From NCBI GenBank assembly GCA_964637035.1, contig CAZWTU010000002.1, forward strand, positions 62,001 to 126,000: a stretch of DNA of 64,000 nucleotides. Direction: 5' to 3'. Shown here one piece after another: positions 6,715 to 15,884 of the stretch. The notes under the pieces were generated by a model, which saw only the letters and a program-made list of their open reading frames with translations, made no database searches and was not told the DNA's origin. Made by a program: the position numbers and the translations under genes. This DNA is from CAZMMV01 sp964637035. Lineage in GTDB: Bacteria; Bacillota; Clostridia; Tissierellales; Tissierellaceae. The first letter of the stretch is position 1, and each line of letters begins with the position of its first letter.

Positions 6715-7992
6715 TTGAGTTTAAGATCAGAAAGAATAAATATAGGAAATGGAATAAATTTAAACTTAGTAAAAACAGATAAATTTAAAAGCAATTTACT
6801 TAGTTATTACTTTATGAGGCCATTATCTAAAAGTGAAGTAACAAAAAATGCATTATTACCTTTAGTCTTAAAAAGAGGTACAGAGGAATATGATACAAAT
6901 TTAAAAATTCAAAAACTCTTGGAAGAAAATTATGGTTCACAATTAAGTATGGGGATAAACAAAAGAGGAGAAAGACATGTTTTAAGATTTTCTGTAGAAA
7001 TGGTAGATAAGAAACATGTTCAAAGCCAAGAACATATCTATAATGTTTTAGAACTAATGCAATCAATAATTTTCAATCCTAGCCTAGAAAAGGGGTATTT
7101 TAAAGAAACTTATGTTAAACAAGAAAAGGAGAATTTAAAAAGGAGAATTCAATCTAGGATAAATGATAAAAGAAGTTACGCACTAGAAAGATGTATAGAA
7201 GAAATGTGCAAAAATGAAAAGTTTTCTATCTATCCTATTGGTAATATTGATGACCTAGATGACATAAATCAAGAGGTCCTATATGATCATTACAAAGAAG
7301 TCATAAGCACAAGCCCTATTGAAATTTTTTATACGGGTGATTACGATGAAAAATTAGTAGAAACTTTAAAGAAAAACATAATTATAAAAAGAGAAAAAAT
7401 TGTCAAAATTCCCAAAGAGAAAATAGTTAGCAGTGTTCAAACCAAAAACATGGTCCGTGAGGATATGGATATAGTACAGGGTAAAATAGTTCTAGGTTTT
7501 AGAACAGGAATAGACTATAATGATAAACTCTACAACGGACTTTTAGTAGCTTCGGAGATATTAGGTGGGGGACCCAATTCAAAATTATTTAAAAATGTAA
7601 GGGAAAAAGAAAGTTTAGCATATTATATTACTTCTACTATATTTAAATATAAATCTATAATGTTAATAGATGGCGGAATAGAATTTGATAACTTTGATAA
7701 GACAATAGATATTGTTAAGGGGCAATTAGAAGAGATGAAACAAGGTATATTTACAGATGAAGATATTAATGTATCAAAAAAATCTTTAAAATCTTCAATG
7801 GAATCAATTAAAGACAGTATTTTTCTGATATCAGAATTTTTCTTTAGCCAACAACTAAGTGAAGATAATAGAAGTTTAGATGAAATCTTAATAGATATAG
7901 AAAATGTAAAGAGAGATGAAATAGTAGAGGCAGTTTCTAGAGTAAGCCTGGATACTATATACTTTATGAAAAATTCTAATTTAGAACAATAG
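6715..7992 (+). CDS. M16 peptidase-like protein, YmfF type (inactive subunit)
   Basis: The 425-residue protein starts at TTG after AAGGAGG. It has the two-lobed M16 (pitrilysin/processing-peptidase) fold signature, including the C-terminal lobe with GGPNSKLFKNVREKESLAYY, but no HxxEH zinc motif in the N-terminal lobe, as expected for the non-catalytic YmfF partner. It is followed 11 bases later by the catalytic YmfH-type gene; such pairs form heterodimers in Firmicutes. Natural substrate unknown; cytoplasmic, no signal peptide. Confidence 0.85.
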   Translation: MSLRSERINIGNGINLNLVKTDKFKSNLLSYYFMRPLSKSEVTKNALLPLVLKRGTEEYDTNLKIQKLLEENYGSQLSMGINKRGERHVLRFSVEMVDKKHVQSQEHIYNVLELMQSIIFNPSLEKGYFKETYVKQEKENLKRRIQSRINDKRSYALERCIEEMCKNEKFSIYPIGNIDDLDDINQEVLYDHYKEVISTSPIEIFYTGDYDEKLVETLKKNIIIKREKIVKIPKEKIVSSVQTKNMVREDMDIVQGKIVLGFRTGIDYNDKLYNGLLVASEILGGGPNSKLFKNVREKESLAYYITSTIFKYKSIMLIDGGIEFDNFDKTIDIVKGQLEEMKQGIFTDEDINVSKKSLKSSMESIKDSIFLISEFFFSQQLSEDNRSLDEILIDIENVKRDEIVEAVSRVSLDTIYFMKNSNLEQ

Positions 7993-8003
7993 GAGGAAAA
8001 AGT

Positions 8004-9293
8004 TTGGATATTAAAATATATAATAACGAAAAAATTGATGAAAAACTTTATTTTAAAAAGATGGAATCTGGATTAGAGGTGTACTTCATTCCTAAAATTG
8101 GCTATACAAAAAAACAAGCCATATTTGGGACGAAATATGGTTCTATAGACAATGTATTTGTACCAATAGATGAAGTTGAGTGTATAGAAGTTCCAGAAGG
8201 CATAGCACATTTTTTAGAGCACAAACTGTTTGAAGAAGCTGAGGGTGACATATTCGATAAATTTTCTCAACTAGGCTCTGATGTAAATGCATACACTAAT
8301 TTTAATCAAACTGCCTACCTATTCAATACAACAGATAATTTCTATGAAAGCTTAGAATTACTTATAAAATTTGTACAAAATCCTTATTTTACAGATGAAA
8401 ATGTTGAAAAGGAAAAAGGTATAATAGAACAAGAAATAAATATGTATAGAGATAATCCTGGGTGGAGGGTGTTCTTTAATTGCTTAAATGGATTGTACAA
8501 GGAACATCCTATAAAAATTGATATAGCTGGAACTGTTGATAGTATACAGGAAATCAATAAAGAATTACTTTATAAAAGTTATAATACTTTTTACCATCCT
8601 TCAAACATGGTTTTAATAATAGTAGGAGACTTATCTTTTGATAAAATAATAGGCATTGTTGACAAAGCAGAAAGGAAAGATTACAAAGAATTTGATGAAA
8701 TAAATAGGGTTTTCCCAGAAGAGCCAGAAAGTGTAAATATAAACTTAATAGAAGAAAATATGATGGTTTCAACTCCTATGTTTAATATGGGATTTAAAGA
8801 TAATCAATGTGGTTTAACAGGAAAAGATCAAATAAAAAAAGATTTAACTACAAATATAATATTGGATATATTATTTGGCTCAAGTTCTGTATTTTATAAC
8901 AAGTTATATGATGAAGGCATAATAGATAGTAGCTTTGGTTCTTATTATACTGGTAAAGAAACTTATGGACATTCTTTAATTGTAGGAGAATCCAACCAAC
9001 CTAAGGAAGTATACAAAAGGATTTTAGAATTATTTGAAGAGCCTATAGAAACTATTTTATTAGAGGAGAGTTTTCAACGAATCAAAAAAAATTCCATTGG
9101 TGGTTTTCTAATGGGTTGTAATTCTATAGATTTTCTAGCTAATAATTTTATAGATTTATATTTTGATGGCTTTATTTTCTTAGATTACTTAGATGTCCTA
9201 GAATCAATAGAATATAAAGACTTAATTAAAAGATTTAACCAGCATTTTAAAAAGGAAAATGTTGTGCTTTCCATAATAAATCCCTTCGAATAA
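8004..9293 (+). CDS. M16 zinc peptidase, YmfH type (catalytic subunit)
   Basis: The 429-residue protein (TTG start after AGGAGGAAAAAG) carries the inverted zinc-binding motif HFLEH at residues 69-73 and the downstream acidic helix EKGIIEQEINMYRDNP that supplies the third ligand. The C-terminal lobe contains the LFGSSSVFYNKLYDEGII segment typical of YmfH. Paired with the inactive homologue immediately upstream. Family role is general oligopeptide or peptide processing; no substrate is evident here. Confidence 0.88.
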   Translation: MDIKIYNNEKIDEKLYFKKMESGLEVYFIPKIGYTKKQAIFGTKYGSIDNVFVPIDEVECIEVPEGIAHFLEHKLFEEAEGDIFDKFSQLGSDVNAYTNFNQTAYLFNTTDNFYESLELLIKFVQNPYFTDENVEKEKGIIEQEINMYRDNPGWRVFFNCLNGLYKEHPIKIDIAGTVDSIQEINKELLYKSYNTFYHPSNMVLIIVGDLSFDKIIGIVDKAERKDYKEFDEINRVFPEEPESVNINLIEENMMVSTPMFNMGFKDNQCGLTGKDQIKKDLTTNIILDILFGSSSVFYNKLYDEGIIDSSFGSYYTGKETYGHSLIVGESNQPKEVYKRILELFEEPIETILLEESFQRIKKNSIGGFLMGCNSIDFLANNFIDLYFDGFIFLDYLDVLESIEYKDLIKRFNQHFKKENVVLSIINPFE

Positions 9294-9294
9294 A

Positions 9295-9323
9295 TAGAAA
9301 GTAAATATAATCTATGGTATACT
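9295..9323 (+). promoter_or_regulatory. Probable promoter for lgt
   Basis: TAGAAA (9295-9300) and an extended -10 TGGTATACT (TATACT at 9318-9323) lie 17 bases apart, immediately after the preceding stop codon. Confidence 0.5.
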
Positions 9324-9357
9324 AATTAAATGGAAAAAGTAGAAAGGCGGTTTTATT

Positions 9358-10095
9358 ATGGAATCAATTGCATTTGAACTCTTTGGCCTTGAAGTTAGAT
9401 GGTATGGCATCTTCATCGCTACAGGTGTACTCTTAGGGGCTATTATTGCCATTAGAGAATCCAAAAGAGTAGGTTTTGATGAGGAAACATTGTTAGATTT
9501 GCTTATATGGGCAGTTCCTCTGTCTTTAATAGGAGCTAGGATTTATTATGTAATTTTTAGTTGGGATCTGTATAAAGATAATCCTATTGAGGCATTAAAT
9601 ATTAGGAATGGTGGTTTAGCAATACACGGTGCTATTATTGCAGCAACAATTGTAACTATTATTTTTACTAGGATAAGAAAAGTAAATTTTTGGACAATAG
9701 CAGATATATGTGCACCTAGTATTATTTTAGGTCAAGCCATTGGTAGATGGGGGAACTATGCAAACCAAGAAGCTCATGGAGGTCCTACTAACTTACCTTG
9801 GGGAATTATGGTAAAGGGTGTAAAGGTACATCCTACATTTCTTTATGAATCAATATGGAATTTTGCAGTATTTATTTTTTTATTATGGTATGGAAAGAGA
9901 AAACAAAAGGTAAAGGGTGAAGTGTTTTTATTATACCTGGCCTTATACTCCTTTATTAGGCTTTTTATAGAAGGGCTTAGAACAGATAGTTTGATGTTAG
10001 GGCAAATCAGAGTAGCACAATTAATGAGTATTATAGGTATGATCATTCCTGCATATGTTTTCTATAGAAGAAGAAAAGAAAAATTACAAGATTAA
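9358..10095 (+). CDS. lgt: Prolipoprotein diacylglyceryl transferase
   Basis: Lgt attaches diacylglycerol from phosphatidylglycerol to the lipobox cysteine of prolipoproteins in the cytoplasmic membrane. The 245-residue protein has seven hydrophobic segments, the essential NGGLAIHGA block and the Lgt signature GRWGNYANQE. Length is slightly short but normal for Firmicutes. It is monocistronic with its own promoter and terminator. A lipoprotein needing it is encoded at 6134. Confidence 0.95.
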   Translation: MESIAFELFGLEVRWYGIFIATGVLLGAIIAIRESKRVGFDEETLLDLLIWAVPLSLIGARIYYVIFSWDLYKDNPIEALNIRNGGLAIHGAIIAATIVTIIFTRIRKVNFWTIADICAPSIILGQAIGRWGNYANQEAHGGPTNLPWGIMVKGVKVHPTFLYESIWNFAVFIFLLWYGKRKQKVKGEVFLLYLALYSFIRLFIEGLRTDSLMLGQIRVAQLMSIIGMIIPAYVFYRRRKEKLQD

Positions 10096-10126
10096 AAAAA
10101 CTGCTGACTCAAGTCAGCAGTTTTTT
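10095..10126 (+). terminator. Intrinsic terminator after lgt
   Basis: A perfect stem with A-run and T-run ends (core CTGCTGACT, loop CA, AGTCAGCAG) at 10095-10126; symmetric, so probably bidirectional. Confidence 0.9.
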
Positions 10127-10230
10127 AATTTCCTGTAGACTAATCTGAAAATTTGAATAATTTTAAAATAATATGATTTATTTTAATAAAATGCTGGAAT
10201 ATTATTCTAATTTAGTGTAGAATAGTATAT

Positions 10231-10260
10231 GAAGTGGTAGGAAGTGGTGCAAAGTGGTTT
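10231..10260 (+). promoter_or_regulatory. MraZ operator: three AAGTGGT repeats at 10-bp spacing
   Basis: The segment reads GAAGTGGTAG, GAAGTGGTGC, AAAGTGGTTT, three helical-turn-spaced copies of an AAGTGGT box. MraZ is known to bind direct GTGG-containing repeats in its own promoter region in other bacteria. Position just before mraZ supports autoregulation of the cluster. A TAGAAT at 10218-10223 could be the -10 element but has no good -35. Confidence 0.75.
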
Positions 10261-10288
10261 AAAATATAGGAAAAGCGAGTGGAATCTT

Positions 10289-10720
10289 ATGTTTATTGGA
10301 GAATACCAACATACTTTAGATAGTAAGGGGAGAATTATTATTCCTTCAAAACTTAGAGAAGAATTAGGGGAGAACTTTGTAATGACAAAGGGGTTAGATA
10401 ACTGTCTTTTTGTATATCCTAATTCTGAGTGGATTATTCTAGAAGAAAAACTTAAAACATTACCACTTACAAATAGAGATGCTAGGGCATTTATTAGATT
10501 TTTCTTTGCAGGTGCCAGTGAATCTAGCTTAGATAAACAAGGCAGGGCACTTATTCCTACAAATTTAAGAGAACATTCCAAACTAGATAAAAATGTGGTA
10601 ATTATAGGAGTATCTACAAGGATTGAAATATGGGGTAAAGAAGAATGGGATGATTACAATAACGATGATAATTTAAGTTATGACAAGATAGCAGAAAAGA
10701 TGGCTGAATTAGGTATCTAA
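10289..10720 (+). CDS. mraZ: Transcriptional regulator MraZ
   Basis: The 143-residue protein begins at ATG 10289 (MFIGEYQHTLDSKGR), the standard start of the family; an in-frame codon at 10244 would translate the operator repeats and is rejected. Two copies of the MraZ/SpoVT-AbrB-like motif are visible: TLDSKGRIIIPSKLRE and SLDKQGRALIPTNLRE. MraZ forms a ring-shaped oligomer that binds repeats upstream of the division and cell-wall cluster, usually repressing it. First gene of the dcw cluster. Confidence 0.95.
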   Translation: MFIGEYQHTLDSKGRIIIPSKLREELGENFVMTKGLDNCLFVYPNSEWIILEEKLKTLPLTNRDARAFIRFFFAGASESSLDKQGRALIPTNLREHSKLDKNVVIIGVSTRIEIWGKEEWDDYNNDDNLSYDKIAEKMAELGI

Positions 10721-10734
10721 ATAGGAGGATTTCT

Positions 10735-11673
10735 ATGAAATTTGAACATGTACCAGTTTTATTAAATGAAGTCATAGATGGATTAAAGATAAAGGAAGAT
10801 GGCATTTATGTAGACGCCACCTTAGGAGGCGGAGGTCACTCTAAGTATATAATTGAAAAACTAACTAGTGGAAAATTAATAGGCATAGACCAAGATGAAA
10901 ATGCTTTAAAGAAGGCGAATGAAGTACTAAAGGATTATAGTGATAATTTAATATTAGTTCACAATAATTATGAAAATATAGATAAGGTCCTAATAGCATT
11001 AGGAATAGAAAAGATAGATGGAATTTTATTAGATATAGGAGTTTCGTCTCACCAATTAGATGAAAAATCTAGAGGTTTCTCCCATAATCAGGATGCTCCT
11101 TTAGATATGAGGATGGATAGAACAAGTTCTTTTACGGCTAAAGACTTGGTAAACACATATAGTCAAAAAGAATTGGAAGATATTATATGGAATTATGGAG
11201 AGGATAGATGGGCTAAAAGAATTGCAGAGTTCATAATTGAGGCTAGGAGGGAAAAGCCTATAGAGACAACATTTGAATTAGTAACCATAATAAAGAAAGC
11301 TATTCCAAGTGGTGCAAGAAGAGGGGGTCCACATCCTGGAAAAAGAACATTTCAAGGAATTAGGATAGAAGTTAACAGGGAATTAGATGTACTCAAAAGT
11401 TCAATTCCTAAAATGGTAGAACTTCTTAATCCAGGTGGGAGGATAGCTATTATAACATTTCATTCCCTAGAGGATAGGATTGTTAAAAATAGCTTTAAAG
11501 AATTATACAAAGATTGCATTTGTCCACCAGAGTTCCCTCAATGCATATGTGATAAACATAGAGAAATAGAAATTATTACTAGAAAACCTATTCTACCTAG
11601 TAAAGGGGAGATAAAGAAAAATCCTAGATCTAGGTCTGCAAAACTTAGAATTGGAGAAAAATTAATGTTCTAA
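10735..11673 (+). CDS. rsmH: 16S rRNA m4C1402 methyltransferase
   Basis: RsmH (MraW) uses S-adenosylmethionine to methylate N4 of C1402 in 16S rRNA. The 312-residue protein shows the hallmark start HVPVLLNEVIDGL, the SAM-binding YVDATLGGGGHSKYI, DGILLDIGVSSHQLD, RGFSHNQDAPLDMRMD and the C-terminal AIITFHSLEDRIVK. A strong GGAGG site precedes ATG 10735; the gene follows mraZ by 14 bases as in most Firmicutes. Confidence 0.97.
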   Translation: MKFEHVPVLLNEVIDGLKIKEDGIYVDATLGGGGHSKYIIEKLTSGKLIGIDQDENALKKANEVLKDYSDNLILVHNNYENIDKVLIALGIEKIDGILLDIGVSSHQLDEKSRGFSHNQDAPLDMRMDRTSSFTAKDLVNTYSQKELEDIIWNYGEDRWAKRIAEFIIEARREKPIETTFELVTIIKKAIPSGARRGGPHPGKRTFQGIRIEVNRELDVLKSSIPKMVELLNPGGRIAIITFHSLEDRIVKNSFKELYKDCICPPEFPQCICDKHREIEIITRKPILPSKGEIKKNPRSRSAKLRIGEKLMF

Positions 11674-11694
11674 ATACTAAAGGGGGAGAATAAA

Positions 11695-12150
11695 TTGTTA
11701 GAAGCAAGAGAACTTAGTTATTATCCTGTGGAAGAACTTGAAAGAAATAAAAGAACCACAGAACGTAGAAAAAAATCAAATACAATTAAAAAGAAAAACA
11801 ATAGTGGTATAAAAATAATGTTTTTATTCTTGCCTGTGATGATTTGTACAATATGTTTACTAATACTATTTAGATATGTAAACATTACTTCTGTACGCCA
11901 AGATTTAACAAAATTGCAGAGTCAGAAAACAGAATTAGAAAAAACTAAAATAAATTTAATAGGGGATTTGGAAGGCATAAAATCCTCAAAGAAAATAGCT
12001 GAAGATGCTGTTTTAAAACTAGGTATGGATTATCCAACCCAAGATCAAATAGTATATGTATCAGTAAATGATAATGTTCCAAATAAGGAAGCTAGAAATA
12101 GTAACAATAGGCTCAAAAGAATGCTTAGTATGGTTGGTAGTATGTTTTAG
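11695..12150 (+). CDS. ftsL: FtsL-like cell division protein
   Basis: The product has 151 residues from a TTG start after GGGGGAG. It has a basic cytoplasmic N-terminus (about 1-38), one membrane segment (about 39-58, FLFLPVMICTICLLILF) and an extracytoplasmic heptad-rich coiled coil (about 65-105), ending in a polar tail. This topology and the position between rsmH and the class B penicillin-binding protein identify it as FtsL, which joins DivIB/FtsQ and DivIC to recruit and activate FtsW-FtsI. Sequence conservation in this family is low, so context carries the call. Confidence 0.8.
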   Translation: MLEARELSYYPVEELERNKRTTERRKKSNTIKKKNNSGIKIMFLFLPVMICTICLLILFRYVNITSVRQDLTKLQSQKTELEKTKINLIGDLEGIKSSKKIAEDAVLKLGMDYPTQDQIVYVSVNDNVPNKEARNSNNRLKRMLSMVGSMF

Positions 12151-12161
12151 GGGGTATTATT

Positions 12162-14327
12162 TTGGAAAAACCTAGTTATTCATCTAAAAAAAGATTGTTA
12201 TTCATATTATTTGTTGTAGCTTTTGTATCTATAGTTTTGATAGTTAGATTAGGATACTTACAAATTGTAAAGGGAGAAGAATTAAAAAAAGGCGCATTAC
12301 AGCAATGGACAAAAGGAATAACTATAAAACCTAAAAGAGGAATAATTTACGATAGAAAAGGACAAAAATTAGCAGTAAGTATAAGTGCATCCACTGTATG
12401 GGCAAGCCCAGCAGATGTAAAAACTGGAGATCCTGAAAAAACTGCTAAAGAAGTTGCAAGAGTATTAGAAATGGATGAAGAGTTTATATATGAAAAAATA
12501 ACTAAAAACATTAGGACGGAAAGAATAAAGCAATGGATAAGTAGGGAAGAGGCCATTGAATTAAGAAAATTAAATTTACCAGGCATTGAAGTGGTAGATG
12601 ATAATAAAAGATACTATCCCTATGGGAATTTTGCTTCTTATATTTTAGGTTTTACTGATATTGATAATGATGGTTTAGCTGGAATTGAAAATACATATAA
12701 TAGTTATTTAACTGGAACCCCTGGAAGATGGGTAAAAACAACAGATGCTCCAGGCAGGCAATTACCATTTGATGGGGAGAAAATTTATGAGCCTTCAAAT
12801 GGCTTATCAGCAGTCCTTACTATTGATGAAATAATTCAGCATTTTGCAGAGAAGGCAGCACAAGAAGCCTTAGAGTTAAACGGGGCTAAAAATGTATCAA
12901 TAATAATTATGGATCCTAATAATGGAGATATATTAGCTATGGCTAATAAACCGGACTTTGACCCTAATGAACCAAGAATTCCACTTAATGAGACAATAAA
13001 AAAACAATGGGAAGACCTACCCCAGGAAGAATTAACTAAGAAATGGAATGCTATGTGGAGAAATTTTTCTATTAACGACGTATACGAACCTGGATCCACA
13101 TTTAAACTGATTACTGCAGCTATTGCATTAGAAGAAAACATTGCAAGCCCTGAATCACATTTTTATTGCAATGGATTTGTTAGGGATATAAAGGGAGGAC
13201 CTCTTAAATGCTCAAAGTGGTATGATCCACATGGAGCCCAAACTTTAACTGAAGGAATGAACAATTCCTGTAACGTAGTTTTTATTGATTTGGGTAGAAG
13301 AACTGGAAAAGAATTATTTTATAAAAATATAAAAGCTTTTGGTTTTGGAGAAAAGACTGGAATTGATTTAAATGGCGAGCAAATGGGGATAATACCAAAT
13401 GGGCTTGATGATATAAAAGAAATCAGGTTAGCAACCATGTCCTACGGACATGGTATAGCAATTACTCCTCTACAACTTATAAATGCTGTATCGGCAATTT
13501 CAAATGGCGGTAAATTAATGGAACCAAGATTGGTAAAAGAACTTATTGACGAAAATGGTCAGGTTCAAGTAAGTTATGAACCAGAACTAAAAAGACAGGT
13601 AGTATCTAAAACTACTTCTGATAGTATGTTAAAAATGATGGAAGAAGTTGTTGAAAAAGGTACAGGTACAAGTGCATATATACCTGGATATAGGGTAGGT
13701 GGAAAAACAGGAACTGCACAAAAAGTTGGAAGTGGAGGATATGCACCTGGAAAATATATTGGATCTTTTGTTGCTGTAGCACCAGTAGATGATCCACAGG
13801 TGGCTATACTTGTTGTAGTAGATGAACCAAGTGGGGTTTACTATGGCGGGTCTGTAGCAGCACCTGTGGTTAAAAAAGTATTAGAGGAAACACTACAATA
13901 CTTAGAAATACCTCCTGTGTTTACAGAAGAAGAAAAGGAAAAGATTGTAGAAAAAGTTGAAATTCCAGATGTAAGAAATGAAATAATCGGTAAGGCTGGA
14001 GAAACTTTAAAATCAATTGGACTAAAATATACTACTGAATATTTAGAGATCACTACAGAATCCATAGTATTAGACCAATTTCCATTACCAGGTATTGAAG
14101 TGGAAAAAGGTTCCATAGTAGACTTGTACTTGGATGAAAATAACAAGAAAACCATAATAGTTCCAGATCTAATGAATAAGGATAAAGATGAAGTAATCGA
14201 TATACTCAATAATTTAAATTCAAATTATGAGCTTAATGGCACAGGAAGAGTAAAGACTCAAAGTCCTATGCCAGGTGAAAAAATTAGTATTGATGAAAAA
14301 ATACTGGTTGAATTTAGTAATGATTAA
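12162..14327 (+). CDS. Class B penicillin-binding protein with two PASTA domains (FtsI/SpoVD type)
   Basis: This 721-residue transpeptidase cross-links septal or spore peptidoglycan. It has an N-terminal membrane anchor (about 11-32), a dimerisation domain, and the three active-site motifs: S312-T-F-K315, S369-C-N371 and K515-T-G517. Two PASTA domains follow (from about 610 and 665), starting VEIPDV and IIVPDL. Two PASTA domains resemble Pbp2B, while sporulation PBPs (SpoVD) usually carry one, and the single copy in this cluster could serve either role. Start is TTG 12162 behind TAGGGGG. Confidence 0.9.
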   Translation: MEKPSYSSKKRLLFILFVVAFVSIVLIVRLGYLQIVKGEELKKGALQQWTKGITIKPKRGIIYDRKGQKLAVSISASTVWASPADVKTGDPEKTAKEVARVLEMDEEFIYEKITKNIRTERIKQWISREEAIELRKLNLPGIEVVDDNKRYYPYGNFASYILGFTDIDNDGLAGIENTYNSYLTGTPGRWVKTTDAPGRQLPFDGEKIYEPSNGLSAVLTIDEIIQHFAEKAAQEALELNGAKNVSIIIMDPNNGDILAMANKPDFDPNEPRIPLNETIKKQWEDLPQEELTKKWNAMWRNFSINDVYEPGSTFKLITAAIALEENIASPESHFYCNGFVRDIKGGPLKCSKWYDPHGAQTLTEGMNNSCNVVFIDLGRRTGKELFYKNIKAFGFGEKTGIDLNGEQMGIIPNGLDDIKEIRLATMSYGHGIAITPLQLINAVSAISNGGKLMEPRLVKELIDENGQVQVSYEPELKRQVVSKTTSDSMLKMMEEVVEKGTGTSAYIPGYRVGGKTGTAQKVGSGGYAPGKYIGSFVAVAPVDDPQVAILVVVDEPSGVYYGGSVAAPVVKKVLEETLQYLEIPPVFTEEEKEKIVEKVEIPDVRNEIIGKAGETLKSIGLKYTTEYLEITTESIVLDQFPLPGIEVEKGSIVDLYLDENNKKTIIVPDLMNKDKDEVIDILNNLNSNYELNGTGRVKTQSPMPGEKISIDEKILVEFSND

Positions 14328-14342
14328 GGATACTATAGTTAG

Positions 14343-14366
14343 AGGCAACTTAATAGGTTGCCTTTT
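14343..14366 (+). terminator. Hairpin between the PBP gene and murE
   Basis: A 7-bp stem AGGCAAC/GTTGCCT with a 7-base loop followed by TTTT. It is weak and may only reduce read-through into murE. Confidence 0.6.
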
Positions 14367-14402
14367 AGTTAATTTATTTAGAAAATAAAATGGGGTGTAG
14401 GG

Positions 14403-15857
14403 ATGAAATTAAGGGATGTAATAAATAACTATGAAGTAGATGAAATCAGGGGAAACATAGATATTGATCTGGTAAAAATAGAAAATGATTCAAGAAGGGT
14501 CAAAGAGGGATATATGTTTATAGCTGAAAAAGGATATACTGTAGATGGGCATAATTACGTAAATAAGGCCATAGAAAATGGGGCTATCGTAGTTGTTATA
14601 GAAGATGAGGTAGAAATATGTGACCATATTACTACTGTAAAGGTAAAGAACACTATAAATGCAATGGCCAAGTTTTCGGCTAATTTTCATGGAAATCCTT
14701 GGGAAAAACTTAATATGATAGGAATAACAGGTACAAATGGGAAGACTTCTACTAGTTATTTACTGAAAAGTATATTTGATACAAAAAACCATATCACTGG
14801 ATTAATAGGTACTAATGGGGCAGTTGTAGATAAAGAAATTATAGATATACCAAACACTACACCAAACTCATTGACTGTGCATGAGATTTTGAATAAAATG
14901 GTTGAAAAACAGGTTGATGATTGTATCATGGAAGTTTCTTCCCATGCTCTAGAATTAAATCGAGTAAAGTATATAAACTTTGATGTAGGATTATTTACAA
15001 ATCTGTCCAAAGACCATTTAGATTACCATGAAACCATGGAAAGCTATTTCAACAGTAAATTAAAATTATTCTTAAAGACAAACAAGTATAATATAATAAA
15101 TATAGATGACGATTATGGCAAAAAGATAGTTGAAATGATAAGCAATAGAGTTGGATTGTTAACATTTGCTATAAAGGAAAAGGCAGATATTTTTGCCACA
15201 GATATAGAATTTACATTATCTAAAGTTAAATTCAATTTAAATACTCCTAAGGGGAAAAGACATATAACTTTGAACACTCCTGGAGAATTTAGCGTATATA
15301 ACGCCCTGGCTGCAGCTTCGACGGCTTATGCTTGCCATATAGACCTAGACACTATCAAAAGCGGGCTTGAGTCCCTAGGGGGCGTTAGAGGCAGGTTTGA
15401 GGTAGTACCAACAGATACTGACTATACTGTAATTATTGATTTTGCCCATACTGCTGATGGTCTAGAAAAAGTACTTACAGTAATAGATAAATTTGCTAAG
15501 GGTAGAAAGGTTGTTATTTTCGGAGCTGGAGGCAATAGGGATAAAACAAAACGTCCGGAAATGGGAGAAACTGTAGGAAAACATGCAGATTTATCAATAG
15601 TAACATCAGACAATCCTAGATTTGAAGACCCAGAAAGTATTGTAGATGACGTGATAGTGGGAACTTTAAAGGCTAAAGGTGAATATGTTAAGATAGTAGA
15701 TAGAAAAGAAGCCATAAAGTATGCATTAGATAATGCTAAAAAAGATGATATAATTTTATTAGCTGGTAAAGGACATGAAACACATACAACAATTAAGGAT
15801 AAAAAGCTTCCTTTTGATGAAAGGGAAATTGTATTAGATTATTTGAAAAATAACTAA
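14403..15857 (+). CDS. murE: UDP-MurNAc-tripeptide synthetase (meso-DAP-adding type)
   Basis: MurE adds the third stem-peptide residue to UDP-MurNAc-L-Ala-D-Glu using ATP. The 484-residue ligase has the ATP loop GITGTNGKTST, the HALELNR segment with the carbamylated-lysine region upstream of it, and GKGHE. The substrate motif D403-N-P-R406 is the one that contacts meso-diaminopimelate in DAP-adding enzymes, so the wall is predicted to be meso-DAP type. ATG 14403 follows TGTAGGG. Confidence 0.95.
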   Translation: MKLRDVINNYEVDEIRGNIDIDLVKIENDSRRVKEGYMFIAEKGYTVDGHNYVNKAIENGAIVVVIEDEVEICDHITTVKVKNTINAMAKFSANFHGNPWEKLNMIGITGTNGKTSTSYLLKSIFDTKNHITGLIGTNGAVVDKEIIDIPNTTPNSLTVHEILNKMVEKQVDDCIMEVSSHALELNRVKYINFDVGLFTNLSKDHLDYHETMESYFNSKLKLFLKTNKYNIINIDDDYGKKIVEMISNRVGLLTFAIKEKADIFATDIEFTLSKVKFNLNTPKGKRHITLNTPGEFSVYNALAAASTAYACHIDLDTIKSGLESLGGVRGRFEVVPTDTDYTVIIDFAHTADGLEKVLTVIDKFAKGRKVVIFGAGGNRDKTKRPEMGETVGKHADLSIVTSDNPRFEDPESIVDDVIVGTLKAKGEYVKIVDRKEAIKYALDNAKKDDIILLAGKGHETHTTIKDKKLPFDEREIVLDYLKNN

Positions 15858-15884
15858 TATAAAACTACCTAGGAGGAGAAGAAA

